31,191 nt of DNA from positions 1 through 31,191 of the forward strand of contig CATWID010000017.1 in assembly GCA_958350755.1 (NCBI GenBank), read 5' to 3'. Below are positions 13,995 to 22,811 of the stretch, in pieces (within the stretch, counting starts at the first letter, position 1; every line of letters begins with the position of its first letter). The stretch is from an uncultured Collinsella sp. GTDB taxonomy: Bacteria; Actinomycetota; Coriobacteriia; Coriobacteriales; Coriobacteriaceae. Under the pieces are notes generated by a model. It was not told the origin of the DNA and searched no databases. It worked only from the letters and a program-made list of their open reading frames with translations. A program made the translations under genes and the position numbers.

Positions 13995-16184
13995 CTAAAT
14001 CAATTTGGTCGACTCCAGCTTTTCGATGATCCAGTCGTTGGCTTTGATGACCGGGCGGCGGAAGACGACGCCCAGGGCCAGCGACGGAATCAGGTAGCTC
14101 GCCAAGATACCCAGCTCAATCCAATACTCCATATGGTAGGCGCCGGCCATGGCGGCATGCATGGCGTTGATGCCATGAGTGAACGGCAGGAACGGATAGA
14201 TTGCCTGGAACACGGGGCCGGTCATCTCGATGGGGAACGTGCCGCCCGAACCACCGACCTGCATGACCAACAGCACGACAGCGAGCGCCTTGCCGATATC
14301 GCCAAACGACACGGTGAGCGTGTAGACGATATTGGAGAACACGAGACTCGCGACCCAGCCGGCAAGTACAAACTGCAGCGGGTTGTCGCATTGGATGCCA
14401 AAGAACAGGATGTCACCCGCGCACACGAGTGTCGCCTGCAGCAGGGCCAGACCTCCAAAGAACAGGTAGCGGCCCAGGTAGATCTCGTGCAGGCGCACGG
14501 GGATCAGCTCGTTGATGAGCTCATCGTCAACCGAGACCTTCATCATGGCCGCCAGTACAATCGAGCCGACCCATAGCGACAGAATCGTGTAGAACGGCGC
14601 CATGGCCGAACCGTAGTTGCGGATCGGATAGACCGGCTTGCGATCGAGCGCGACGGGGCCGGAAAGCGACACGGCCAAACCCTCGGGATCATTACCGATC
14701 ATCGTCTTAATCGTGGCCAGATCGTCCGACATAAGGGCACCGTCGAGCTCGTCCTTGAAAGCGCTAATCTTGTCCGATGCCTCACCCAGCTGATCGGAAG
14801 CTTTGTTGACCAGCTTTGCAGCCTTGGAGAGGCCCTTTGCCAGCGAACCGGATGCGTCGGTCAGACCGTCTACGGCACTATCCAGATCGCCCGAGATACC
14901 GTCGAGCGAATCCAAAACGCCCGAAATAGTCTTCTTGAGTTCTTTGGCCTTGACCGAAAACGTAGAGTCGTAGTCAGTCTTGGCGCCCGAGATACCAGCC
15001 TTGGCATCCGCGATTGCCTGATCGACCTCGGCATGCGACTTGTTAACCTCTGCCATGCCGTCCGAAAGGGACTTTGCGGTCGCCGTCAGGTCCTTCGCAT
15101 TTTTACGATACTCCGTCGCGATCCTGCCCAGCGATGTCGCCACAGACTTAAGACTGTCCTGGAGCTTTTCGTCACTCACCTGCTCGGCAAAACTGCGGAG
15201 CTGGTTAGCCACGTCATCGATATCGTTGGCACGCGATTCGAGTGCCGACGCGGCTTTGTTGAGCTGGGTCACCGTAACGTCGACATGCTGGGTCGCGGCG
15301 TCAAACGCCTTCGCAAGCTCGGTGGACACGTTGTCGAATGAGCCCGCGCTTCCGTCGATCGCGGTGTTGATGGCGTCGTTGGCTGCCTTGAGCGCTTCCT
15401 CGGAATCGCTCACACCGCTCTTTGCGTGCTCCATCAGCTGCTTCGTCGACTCATCGACCGTGCCCGTCTGCTTGAGCATGCCGCCCGCCGATGTCAGTGA
15501 ATCGGACGTAGAGCTCAAAATGCCCGCGAGCGACGTCGCACTCGCCTGAACGTCCTGCAGGTCCTCGACCGAATCGCCCAGCGCAGAGGAAAGATTGGCG
15601 ATAAAGTTGCTCACCTGGTCGGTGCTCATATAGTCGAGCAGGCTGGACACGGTTTTAAGACCGATGCTCGTAATGGTTTCGGTAAAGGTCTCGTTGACCT
15701 GACTCTGGACGGCGCTCGAGCCTTTCTCGGTCACGATCTGTGCGATGGCGTTGGCCTTCTGGTTCTCGTAGAACTCGATATCGGCGTGCTTCACCTCGGT
15801 CGAGAAAAGCGTCATCATGTCGGCGCTAAACGTTTTAGGGATAACGACGGCAGCGTAGTACGCGCCCGACTTAACGCCCTCAATCGCCTTATCGCGGTCG
15901 TTGAGAACGACCCAGTCGAAGTTCTCGTTGCCGCGCAGAGTGGCGGTTACGTTTTCGCCCACGTTGACCTCGACGGGAATCAGATCACTCTCGTAGCCCT
16001 CGTCGGTGTTGACCACTGCAATCTTAAGGTTGCCGGTATTGCCGTAGGGATCCCAGCTGCCGGCGATGTTAAACCATGCATAGAGACACGGAACGATGAT
16101 CAGGCCCATCACGACGACCATGCCGATCACGGAGCGAGACACGTTTTGGACATCACGCTTAAACAGGTGCAGGATGTTCTTCAT
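13995..16184 (-). CDS. YhgE/Pip-family membrane protein (second of pair)
   Basis: This 729-residue protein of the YhgE/Pip (phage infection protein-like, ABC-2-type membrane) family has one N-terminal helix (about 18-40, ending SLYAWFNI-type VPCLYAWFNI) followed by WDPYGNT. A long extracellular region (about 45-490) is rich in heptad-like Ser/Ala/Asp/Lys helices. It ends with five or six C-terminal helices (about 535-715) containing GGSGGTFPIEM and FLPFTHGINAMH. In Lactococcus, Pip is a phage receptor, and related proteins occur in type VII secretion and envelope systems; the role here is unknown. The ATG follows the TAA of the preceding homologue with no gap, and GGAGGTGAG lies inside that gene. 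The two proteins may form a heteromer. Confidence 0.88.
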   Translation of the reverse strand: MKNILHLFKRDVQNVSRSVIGMVVVMGLIIVPCLYAWFNIAGSWDPYGNTGNLKIAVVNTDEGYESDLIPVEVNVGENVTATLRGNENFDWVVLNDRDKAIEGVKSGAYYAAVVIPKTFSADMMTLFSTEVKHADIEFYENQKANAIAQIVTEKGSSAVQSQVNETFTETITSIGLKTVSSLLDYMSTDQVSNFIANLSSALGDSVEDLQDVQASATSLAGILSSTSDSLTSAGGMLKQTGTVDESTKQLMEHAKSGVSDSEEALKAANDAINTAIDGSAGSFDNVSTELAKAFDAATQHVDVTVTQLNKAASALESRANDIDDVANQLRSFAEQVSDEKLQDSLKSVATSLGRIATEYRKNAKDLTATAKSLSDGMAEVNKSHAEVDQAIADAKAGISGAKTDYDSTFSVKAKELKKTISGVLDSLDGISGDLDSAVDGLTDASGSLAKGLSKAAKLVNKASDQLGEASDKISAFKDELDGALMSDDLATIKTMIGNDPEGLAVSLSGPVALDRKPVYPIRNYGSAMAPFYTILSLWVGSIVLAAMMKVSVDDELINELIPVRLHEIYLGRYLFFGGLALLQATLVCAGDILFFGIQCDNPLQFVLAGWVASLVFSNIVYTLTVSFGDIGKALAVVLLVMQVGGSGGTFPIEMTGPVFQAIYPFLPFTHGINAMHAAMAGAYHMEYWIELGILASYLIPSLALGVVFRRPVIKANDWIIEKLESTKLI

Positions 16185-18977
16185 TTATGCCTCACCTCCT
16201 TTGGAGTGCTTGCCGAGCGGGGTGGTATCCCCGTCGTTTCCGTTTACGTTGTCAACGCCGTCGGCATCTTGAGCCTTACGATGCGCACCGATATGCGGCA
16301 GACGGCTCGTGGGCTGTTCGCTGTCCTTGGTGCCCCGCTCGCTGGCGTTGAGACCAAACATGCGACGGGCAGCAGGGATGGCAGCCGTGTGCTCGCGCAT
16401 CTCGCGGCGAAGATCCTCGTCCGAAAGCGCCGAGATACGCATCTGGGTATTAAGGCTCGCACGGATGTACTCGATGTTGATGAGCCAGCCGCAGATGGCG
16501 ATAACCGAAATGATCCAGATAACGAGTAGGATGATCTTGCCGTTATTGTCGATATCGAGCACCGTCGAAAGCACAAAGAGCAGAACCTGCACGCCTACCA
16601 CGGCGGCAAAACCGCCCTTGATGTAGTACGGGTAGCGATGCTCAAACGCCACGGCATGATCGAGCAGCTCGCGACGGTACGAATCCGAATCGAGCATGAC
16701 GCGCATGGCCGTGCGCAGCGAATAGCGCTGGCGCGGCAGGTCGTTGGACTCGCAGATCATAAGGCCCGTCGTGGAAAGCTGCTTATCAAAGAGCAGGTTG
16801 AGGTTGAGCAGCAACGGGCGCAGCTGCAGACCGATAAAGAGCGCGATGATAAGGAACACGCCCAGGATGCACAGGTTGAACAGGTAGTTGAACGAATACA
16901 TGCCACCGACGGTCTCGCGCAGCAGGTTGATGCCATAGGTGAAGGGCAGCAGCGGATGCAGCCATTGGAAGAAACCTGGCATCATCTCGATGGGATACAT
17001 GCCCGACGAGCCGGGGATCTGCACAATGACGAGGATGACGCCAATGGCTTTACCGATATGCTTAAAGGTGGTGGACAGCGCATAGATGATGTTGACGTAG
17101 GTGAACGAGATAGCGATGCCGCCCAGCACAAAGAGCAGCGGATTGACGCACTGAACGCCAATGACCAGGTCGCCCACCGTAACGATAATGGCCTGGAACG
17201 CGCCCAGGATCACCAGCAGCAGCCAGCGGCCAAAGTAGCCCTGACGCGCCGTAAAGCTACCGATGCCCTCGCGGTCGACCTCGAGTTTGTAGATGGCGAT
17301 GAGCACGTAGCCGCCCACCCAAAGCGCCAGGTTGGTATAGAACGGGGCAATGCCCGAGCCAAAGCTCTTGACCGGATAGATCGACTTGGACGTCAGCTCA
17401 ACCGGAGATGCCATGAAATCTGCCACGTCATTGACGTCGACGTCCATCAGGTCTGCCAGGTCGCCCATGGACTCAGAGGTCTGCAACGCCGCAATGTCAT
17501 TGGCGGCGGTCGCGAGCTTGTCCTGAACCTTGGCAAGGGAGGCGTCGGTTTGGGACAGCGTGGTCTTTGCCTGCTTGAGCGTGGCGTCGAGCTGCGCCAG
17601 CGTGCCGCGCGCGCTCGCTATCGTGGGGGTCATGCCCGACACAATGCCGGTCAAATCGCCCGAAACGGCGGCAAAGGAGTCAAGCGCGCTCGAAGCCTTC
17701 GGCAGCGCGTTTTGACCCAGATCTGCCTGGGCCTGGCCAAGGTTGGTCGCCCCGGTCTGAATTGCGTTATTGATAGCGTCGCTGGCACCCGAGACAGCCG
17801 CGGCATCATTTGCCATGGCGCTCGACTGCGCGGACAGACTGTTCTTGATATTCTGCAGCTGGTCGTTCTGCTTCTTGAGCGCATCGATCGTCGAGGCGAT
17901 CAGTGCGTCGATCTGATCCGATCCCGTCGAGGTATCGCCGGCAAGAATCTGCAGGTGGCCGATAACTGCGGTGTTGTGATCGATCGTTGCCTGGAGAGAC
18001 TCGAGCGAGTTGTCGATGCGGGTGGTCGTAGATGTGACCGTGCCCGTCAACTTGCCGATGGCAGCATTCGCGGAAGCCGACGTCTTGGTTAGCGCAAGGC
18101 TGCCCTCCGAAAGTGCCTTGGAGAGCGAGGTGATGGACTTGCCAGCCGTGGTGCGAGCTTCGCCCAGCAGATCATTACCCTGAGCGATTGCCTGCGTTAG
18201 CGAAGGCGCCTGCCCCTGAAGGCCCGCCAACGCAGCATCGGCCGAAGCAATCGAGCTGCTTGTCTTATCGATGGCGGTGTTCATGTCGCCGATGGAATCA
18301 CGCACTTCGCCCAGGGTATCAGACGCCTCGGACACCGAGCCCGCCAGCGAATCCTGGGTCTGGATTGCCTTGTCTTTAAGGTCGATGCCAGCATCTTTGG
18401 CAATGCCCGCGACGGTCTCGCCCACCGTGGAGACAAACTCCGAGTTGATCCGCTCCTCGATGGTGTTGGCACCGGTATCGGTGACCTTGGGCGCAATGGC
18501 GCTCTTTTTCTCGTTGACGTAATAGGTGAGCTTCGGCTGATGGTAATTGCCATCGAGCATCGAGACGAGATTGTCAGAGAAGTTCTTGGGGATCACGATG
18601 GCAGCATAGTATTCGCCACTTTCGACGCCCTCTTTGGCATCTGCCGCCGAGTCGACGAAGGTCCAGCCAAGCTGGTCGTTCTCCTTGAGCTGGTCGACCA
18701 CCTTATCGCCTGCGTTGAGCTCGCCCACCAAGTCATTCTGGGTGCCTTGATCGTTGTTGGCGATGGCAATCTTGATACCCTGGGTGTTTCCGTACGGATC
18801 CCAGTTGGCCACGATGTTGTACCAGGCATACAGCGAGGGAATAACGCACACGCCCAGGGTAACCACCAGGGCGACGGGGTTCACGATCAATCGCTTGATG
18901 TCGCGTTTAAAGATTGCAAAGGAAACCTTTGCATCGGATAGTTTGCTGCCGAGACTCACGCTTGGACCATCCATCCT
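16185..18977 (-). CDS. YhgE/Pip-family membrane protein (first of pair)
   Basis: This large homologue of the next gene has about 930 residues. It shows the same plan: FKRDIKRLIVNPVALVV leading into helix 1, IPSLYAWYNIVANWDPYGNT, a very long Ala/Ser/Asp/Gln-rich extracellular coiled-coil region, then five helices with PGSSGMYPIEMMPGFFQWLHPLLPFTYGIN-like segments. An extra C-terminal part not found in its partner has two more helices (the second with IILLVIWIISVIAICGW) and a charged cytosolic tail of about 90 residues. The start is uncertain. ATG at 18977 is used here, but ATG at 19010, GTG at 18962 and TTG at 19043 are in frame, and none has a strong Shine-Dalgarno. It is co-transcribed with the second homologue. 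Confidence 0.85.
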   Translation of the reverse strand, partial: RMDGPSVSLGSKLSDAKVSFAIFKRDIKRLIVNPVALVVTLGVCVIPSLYAWYNIVANWDPYGNTQGIKIAIANNDQGTQNDLVGELNAGDKVVDQLKENDQLGWTFVDSAADAKEGVESGEYYAAIVIPKNFSDNLVSMLDGNYHQPKLTYYVNEKKSAIAPKVTDTGANTIEERINSEFVSTVGETVAGIAKDAGIDLKDKAIQTQDSLAGSVSEASDTLGEVRDSIGDMNTAIDKTSSSIASADAALAGLQGQAPSLTQAIAQGNDLLGEARTTAGKSITSLSKALSEGSLALTKTSASANAAIGKLTGTVTSTTTRIDNSLESLQATIDHNTAVIGHLQILAGDTSTGSDQIDALIASTIDALKKQNDQLQNIKNSLSAQSSAMANDAAAVSGASDAINNAIQTGATNLGQAQADLGQNALPKASSALDSFAAVSGDLTGIVSGMTPTIASARGTLAQLDATLKQAKTTLSQTDASLAKVQDKLATAANDIAALQTSESMGDLADLMDVDVNDVADFMASPVELTSKSIYPVKSFGSGIAPFYTNLALWVGGYVLIAIYKLEVDREGIGSFTARQGYFGRWLLLVILGAFQAIIVTVGDLVIGVQCVNPLLFVLGGIAISFTYVNIIYALSTTFKHIGKAIGVILVIVQIPGSSGMYPIEMMPGFFQWLHPLLPFTYGINLLRETVGGMYSFNYLFNLCILGVFLIIALFIGLQLRPLLLNLNLLFDKQLSTTGLMICESNDLPRQRYSLRTAMRVMLDSDSYRRELLDHAVAFEHRYPYYIKGGFAAVVGVQVLLFVLSTVLDIDNNGKIILLVIWIISVIAICGWLINIEYIRASLNTQMRISALSDEDLRREMREHTAAIPAARRMFGLNASERGTKDSEQPTSRLPHIGAHRKAQDADGVDNVNGNDGDTTPLGKHSKGGEA

Positions 18978-19090
18978 GTCGTTGAATCGAATCGTACTAT
19001 CGACAACCATTGTACGTAGGCGCTTTAGTGCCTCGCGGCACAATGGTGCTGAGTTTTGCGGGTAGCAATATACTACGAAGATAAGTTAAC

Positions 19091-19104
19091 GTACAGATGT
19101 ACAG
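19091..19104. promoter_or_regulatory. GTACAG direct repeat / GTACA inverted repeat upstream of the yhgE pair
   Basis: GTACAG occurs twice, at 19091-19096 and 19099-19104. The first twelve bases also form the inverted repeat GTACA-GA-TGTAC. It lies just upstream of an AT-rich -10-like TATATT (minus strand, 19072-19067), where a regulator of the yhgE-type genes could bind. No adjacent regulator gene is present. Confidence 0.3.
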
Positions 19105-19231
19105 TATCTTTAATTTCAGCAGGTCACAAAACCACAACCCGCACAAATTAGCAAGCAGACTAGTCGTTTAAGAACGTCCCCAATGACTACTTTGGACCAA
19201 AAAACGTCGCAGGTTGAGCATAAGTCAGCGA

Positions 19232-19329
19232 AAACGCCCCTAAGCGAGCAAGGTGACGTGAAAGAGGAGGGAAGCGTACTTTGGTACGCGACCGACGATT
19301 GAACGTCAGATTGCCGCTTAGGGGCGTTT
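19232..19329. other. Structured intergenic element downstream of htpG (possible ncRNA or terminator module)
   Basis: Nested stems are visible: a perfect 15-bp outer stem (19232-19246 with 19315-19329), GCAA/TTGC (19248-19251 with 19311-19314), a 6-bp TGACGT/ACGTCA stem (19254-19259 with 19303-19308), and a terminal GCGTAC-TTTG-GTACGC hairpin (19274-19289). An unpaired purine-rich strand, AAAGAGGAGGGAA, lies at 19261-19273. On the minus strand the outer stem ends in GGGGCGTTTTCG, so it could terminate htpG transcription, but it is far more complex than a terminator requires. The surrounding gap, 18978-19376, contains no gene. Confidence 0.65.
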
Positions 19330-19341
19330 GCAGCGTCGAGT

Positions 19342-19370
19342 GGTTACGCGGTTCGTAGAACCGCGTAACC
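19342..19370 (-). terminator. Perfect 13-bp hairpin after htpG
   Basis: GGTTACGCGGTTC (19342-19354) pairs perfectly with 19358-19370 across a three-base loop. It begins six bases past the htpG stop codon on the minus strand. There is no T run, so it may protect the 3' end or work together with the element at 19232-19329. Confidence 0.6.
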
Positions 19371-19376
19371 CCCTAG

Positions 19377-21401
19377 TTACATTAGTTCGCAAACAGCCGC
19401 AGCGAAGGCTACGGGGTCCTCGGGGAGGATGCCCTCGACGAGCAGGGCCTGGTCGTAGAGCAAGCCGGAGTACTGCTTGATCTTGTCGGCGTCGCCCGCC
19501 TTCTGGGCAGCGACGAGCTTGGCGAAGACCGGGTGCTTGGCGTTGAGCTCGAGCACGCGCTGGCTCTTAGGCATACCGTCGGGCGCGCCCTCGGGGCCCT
19601 TCTGAAGCACTTTCTCCATCTCGAGCGAAAGCGGACCCTCGGTGGTGATGCAGGCGGGAGCGTCAGTCAGACGCGCAGAGACGGCAACCTTCTCGACCTT
19701 GTCGCCGAGCGCCTCCTTCATGGCGTTAAAGAGGTCCTCGTTCTCCTTGGTGGCGTCCTCGGCCTCCTTCTTCTCGTCATCGGTCGCCAAGTCAAGATCG
19801 CCGGTCGCGACGTTCTTAAGCTCCAGGTGACGATCCTCGACCTCAGGCTCAGCGCCATCGGCAACTGCCTTCTCAGCAGCCTCGCGAGCAGCGTCATCCT
19901 CGTAGACCTTGGGCATATCGGCAGCCACGTACTCACGCATGGCCTGGAAGGTGAACTCATCCACGTCCTGCGTCAGCAGCAGTACATCGTAGCCGCGGTC
20001 GAGCACGCCCTTCACGACGGGCATCTTGGCCAGACGCTCGCGCGAATCGCCGGCGGCATAGTAGATTGCCTTCTGGCCCTCGGGCATGCCCTTGGCGTAC
20101 TCGGCCAAGGTGATCATCTTCTGCTCCTTGGCAGACCAGAACAGCAGCAGGTCGGCGAGCTCGTCGGCCTTCATGCCGTAGCTCGAATAGATGCCGTACT
20201 TGAGACCACGACCAAAGTTCTCAAAGAACTTCTCGTATGCCTCGCGGTCGTTGTCGCGCATGTCCTCGAGATCGGCGGTGATCTTCTTCTCGACACGCTT
20301 GGCAATGGCCTTGAGCTGACGGTTCTGCTGCAGCGTCTCGCGCGAGATGTTGAGCGACACGTCGGCGGAATCCACGACGCCACGGACAAAGTTGTAGTAG
20401 TCGGGCAGCAGGTCGTCGCACTTCTCCATAATCAGCACGTTGGAGCTGTAGAGCGCCAGGCCCTTCTCGTAGTCCTTGCTGTACAGATCGAACGGGGCGC
20501 GGCCCGGCACAAACAGCAGGGCGTCGTACTCGAGCGTGCCCTCAGCATGGAAGCTGATGGTGCGTGCAGGATCGTCAAAGTCGTGGAACGTTGACTTGTA
20601 GAACTCGTCGTAGTCCTTCTGCTCGACATCGGAGCTGCGCTTTTTCCAGATCGGCGTCATTGAGTTGACGGTCTCGAGCTCCTGGTAGTCCTCGTACTCG
20701 GGCGTGTAGTCATCGCCAGCATCCTCGGGCTTGGGCTTCTGGCGGCTCTTGGACACCATCATCTGAATCGGGTAGCGCACATAGTTGCTGTACTGCTGAA
20801 TCAGGCTCTTGAGGCCCCACTCGGTCAGGAAGCGATCGTAGGTCTCGGCCTCGCCGTCGGCGTCGAGCTTCTCGTTCTCGCGCAGCGTCAGGATGACATC
20901 GGTACCGTGCTCAGCACGCTCGCCATCCTCGATGGTGTAGCCCTCAAGACCGTCGGACTCCCAAACGTGGGCGATATCCTCGCCATAAGCGCGGCTGACG
21001 ACCTTCACGTGGCTGGCGACCATAAAGGCGGAGTAGAAACCCACGCCAAACTGACCGATGATGTCGACATCGGAACCCTGCTGCTCGGCGTTCTCAGTCT
21101 TAAACTCCTCGGAGCCGGAATGGGCGATGGTGCCCAGATTGCGCTCGAGCTCCTCGGCGGTCATGCCGATACCGTTATCCGAAATGGTGATGGTACGGGC
21201 ATCTTTATCAAAGGAAACACGAATAGCCAGGTCGCCCTGGTCGAGCTTGACGCTCGGGTCCTGCAGGCTCTTAAAGTTGAGCTTGTCGACGGCATCGCTC
21301 GCGTTGGAGATAAGCTCGCGCAGGAAGATTTCCTTATTGGTGTAGATGGAGTTGATCATGAGGTCGAGCAGTTTTTTGCTCTCGGTCTTAAATTGACGCA
21401 T
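19377..21401 (-). CDS. htpG: Molecular chaperone HtpG (Hsp90)
   Basis: HtpG is a cytosolic ATP-dependent dimeric chaperone. The 674-residue product has the GHKL ATPase motifs FLRELISNASDAVDKL (26-41, catalytic Glu and Asn), DNGIGM (about 85-90) and IGQFGVGFYSAFMVA (about 122-136). The middle domain includes GVVDSADVSLNISRETLQQNR with the conserved ATP-sensing Arg, and a C-terminal dimerisation domain follows. It is about 50 residues longer than the E. coli protein because of an acidic insertion near residues 500-550. The ATG at 21401 gives the classic start MRQFKTESKKLLDLM; GAAAGGA precedes it. No CIRCE or HAIR heat-shock operator is visible upstream. A terminator hairpin lies only about 30 bases before the start codon. 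Confidence 0.97.
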   Translation of the reverse strand: MRQFKTESKKLLDLMINSIYTNKEIFLRELISNASDAVDKLNFKSLQDPSVKLDQGDLAIRVSFDKDARTITISDNGIGMTAEELERNLGTIAHSGSEEFKTENAEQQGSDVDIIGQFGVGFYSAFMVASHVKVVSRAYGEDIAHVWESDGLEGYTIEDGERAEHGTDVILTLRENEKLDADGEAETYDRFLTEWGLKSLIQQYSNYVRYPIQMMVSKSRQKPKPEDAGDDYTPEYEDYQELETVNSMTPIWKKRSSDVEQKDYDEFYKSTFHDFDDPARTISFHAEGTLEYDALLFVPGRAPFDLYSKDYEKGLALYSSNVLIMEKCDDLLPDYYNFVRGVVDSADVSLNISRETLQQNRQLKAIAKRVEKKITADLEDMRDNDREAYEKFFENFGRGLKYGIYSSYGMKADELADLLLFWSAKEQKMITLAEYAKGMPEGQKAIYYAAGDSRERLAKMPVVKGVLDRGYDVLLLTQDVDEFTFQAMREYVAADMPKVYEDDAAREAAEKAVADGAEPEVEDRHLELKNVATGDLDLATDDEKKEAEDATKENEDLFNAMKEALGDKVEKVAVSARLTDAPACITTEGPLSLEMEKVLQKGPEGAPDGMPKSQRVLELNAKHPVFAKLVAAQKAGDADKIKQYSGLLYDQALLVEGILPEDPVAFAAAVCELM

Positions 21402-21431
21402 GTGCAGTCCTTTCGCGCTACCCCCGTCCGC

Positions 21432-21456
21432 AAAAACGGCCCGGTTGCCCGAGCCG
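21432..21456 (-). terminator. Intrinsic terminator between the GNAT gene and htpG
   Basis: On the minus strand CGGCTCGG pairs with CCGGGCCG (one U-G) across a GCAA tetraloop, followed by TTTTT. It closes the cps-GNAT transcript. It ends only 30 bases before the htpG ATG, so the htpG promoter must overlap it or lie upstream of it. Confidence 0.75.
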
Positions 21457-21603
21457 CATTGCAGACCTGCTATGTTCAGACTTAGATTTTATAACCCATT
21501 AGCGCGCATATATACATACGGAATCGAAAAACTGTATGTCCAAACGCTCTGATGCGCCAATTGCCAAGGAGTGTCCCCGACTGCCGGCAGGAAAGGAACG
21601 TCC

Positions 21604-22104
21604 CTATCTGCCATCTACGCGCTTGGCCATCCAAGCATGGGGCTGGCCCTCGTCTTCGTAGTCCACCGGGGCAATCTGCGTGTAACCCGCCTTGGCATAG
21701 AGCGGCAGCACGTATTCCTGCGCATGCAGCTTAATGAGCTTGGCGCCGGCATCACGCGCGCACGTATCACTGGCCTCGACAATCTTGCTCGCCAAACCGC
21801 GACGGCGCATGCTCGGCAGCACGGCCACGCGCCCCATAATGTAGGTCTCCCCCGCCGCGACGCCTTCGTCCAAGTCGCACGCCGGCGACACCGGAGCCTC
21901 TGCGTCAGCTGCGCGCTCGAGTTCTTCGGGAAACACGCGCGAGCAACCGGCAAGCTCACCGTCTACATAGAGCGTCACATGAATGCAGTTCGGATCCTCG
22001 TCGATAGCGTCAAACTCATTCTCGTAGCCCTGCTCGTCCATAAAAACGACGCGGCGCACCAACGCCGCGTCATCAAAGCATCCCGTCTTAAGTTGGATAT
22101 CCAT
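21604..22104 (-). CDS. GNAT-family N-acetyltransferase
   Basis: This 166-residue acyl-CoA-dependent acetyltransferase has the acetyl-CoA pyrophosphate-binding motif in VAVLPSMRRRGLASKIVE, preceded by ETYIMGR. KLIKLHAQEYVLPLYAKAGYTQI follows, as in the ElaA/YjcF subgroup of GNAT proteins. The N-terminal segment VRRVVFMDEQGY is also typical of that subgroup (usually R-VF-EQ). The acceptor substrate is unknown. The ATG at 22104 is chosen because AAAGGG lies six bases before it; a TTG six codons upstream is in frame but would include that ribosome-binding site. It follows cpsB by 39 bases on the same strand and probably shares its transcript. Confidence 0.85.
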   Translation of the reverse strand: MDIQLKTGCFDDAALVRRVVFMDEQGYENEFDAIDEDPNCIHVTLYVDGELAGCSRVFPEELERAADAEAPVSPACDLDEGVAAGETYIMGRVAVLPSMRRRGLASKIVEASDTCARDAGAKLIKLHAQEYVLPLYAKAGYTQIAPVDYEDEGQPHAWMAKRVDGR

Positions 22105-22143
22105 GGCTGCCCTTTCATTCAATGCGAACGTTAGGGACAGATT

Positions 22144-22794
22144 TTAGCGAAAGTGAGCTCCGCGCACGCTAAACTTCGCGCGAGCCTTCGCCAGGCAGTC
22201 GTAATGACCCACGTTATGGGCATCGCTCGCGATGAAGCTGTACAGGTTCTGATCGAACAGGCGCTGTGCCGGCTTTTTCTCGCGACCAAAGCGACCGCCG
22301 GCAATAAAGTCCGCCGAAGCCTGCAGCTTGCAGCCCATATCGACCAGGCGCTCCGCCACGCTTACATCCTTTTGAACCGCACGATAGCGCTCAGGATGAG
22401 CGATGATCACCTGGTAGCCACGGCACTGCAAATCGTAAATCGTGTTCTCGTACTCTCTAAACGCATACGCATCGGCATGCGTCGAAAGCTCGAGCAGAAA
22501 CTCGTTGGTCCCATCGAAATGCAAGTGATCCGCGGCATCGATACCAAGCTCAACGAGCTTTCGATGGTTGACCTCGAAGCCCATCTGGAGCGGAAAACCG
22601 TCAGCGTTATCGCGCAGCAGCTCAAAGGCATCCCACATCTTGTCGTAATCAAAATAGGGATCACGGCAGTGAGGAGTGCAAACGATTCTGGTTACACCGG
22701 CCCGCTTGGCAGCCTCGAGCATCGCCAAGCTCTCTTCGAGATCGGCGGCGCCGTCGTCTACACCCGGCAAGATATGGCAATGAATGTCACGCAT
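22144..22794 (-). CDS. cpsB: CpsB/YwqE-type protein-tyrosine phosphatase (PHP domain)
   Basis: This manganese-dependent PHP-fold phosphatase removes phosphate from the tyrosine kinase of capsule assembly. In the 216 residues, HCHILPGVDDGA at the N-terminus supplies the first metal ligands. TPHCRDPYF, FLLEL, IIAHPERY and SDAHN complete the PHP metal site in the expected order. The ATG at 22794 is 17 bases past the cpsD stop. Together with cpsC and cpsD it makes the three-part control system for polysaccharide chain length and export in Gram-positive bacteria. No glycosyltransferase or polymerase gene follows here. Confidence 0.9.
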   Translation of the reverse strand: MRDIHCHILPGVDDGAADLEESLAMLEAAKRAGVTRIVCTPHCRDPYFDYDKMWDAFELLRDNADGFPLQMGFEVNHRKLVELGIDAADHLHFDGTNEFLLELSTHADAYAFREYENTIYDLQCRGYQVIIAHPERYRAVQKDVSVAERLVDMGCKLQASADFIAGGRFGREKKPAQRLFDQNLYSFIASDAHNVGHYDCLAKARAKFSVRGAHFR

Positions 22795-22811
22795 AGGTCA
22801 GCCTTAATCAA

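Noticed and set aside
13995..18977. Prophage region suggested by phage-infection-protein homology
   Set aside because: YhgE/Pip proteins are host membrane proteins. No integrase, capsid or lysis gene is present.
21402..21603. CIRCE or HspR (HAIR) operator before htpG
   Set aside because: Neither TTAGCACTC-N9-GAGTGCTAA nor CTTGAGT-N7-ACTCAAG is present.
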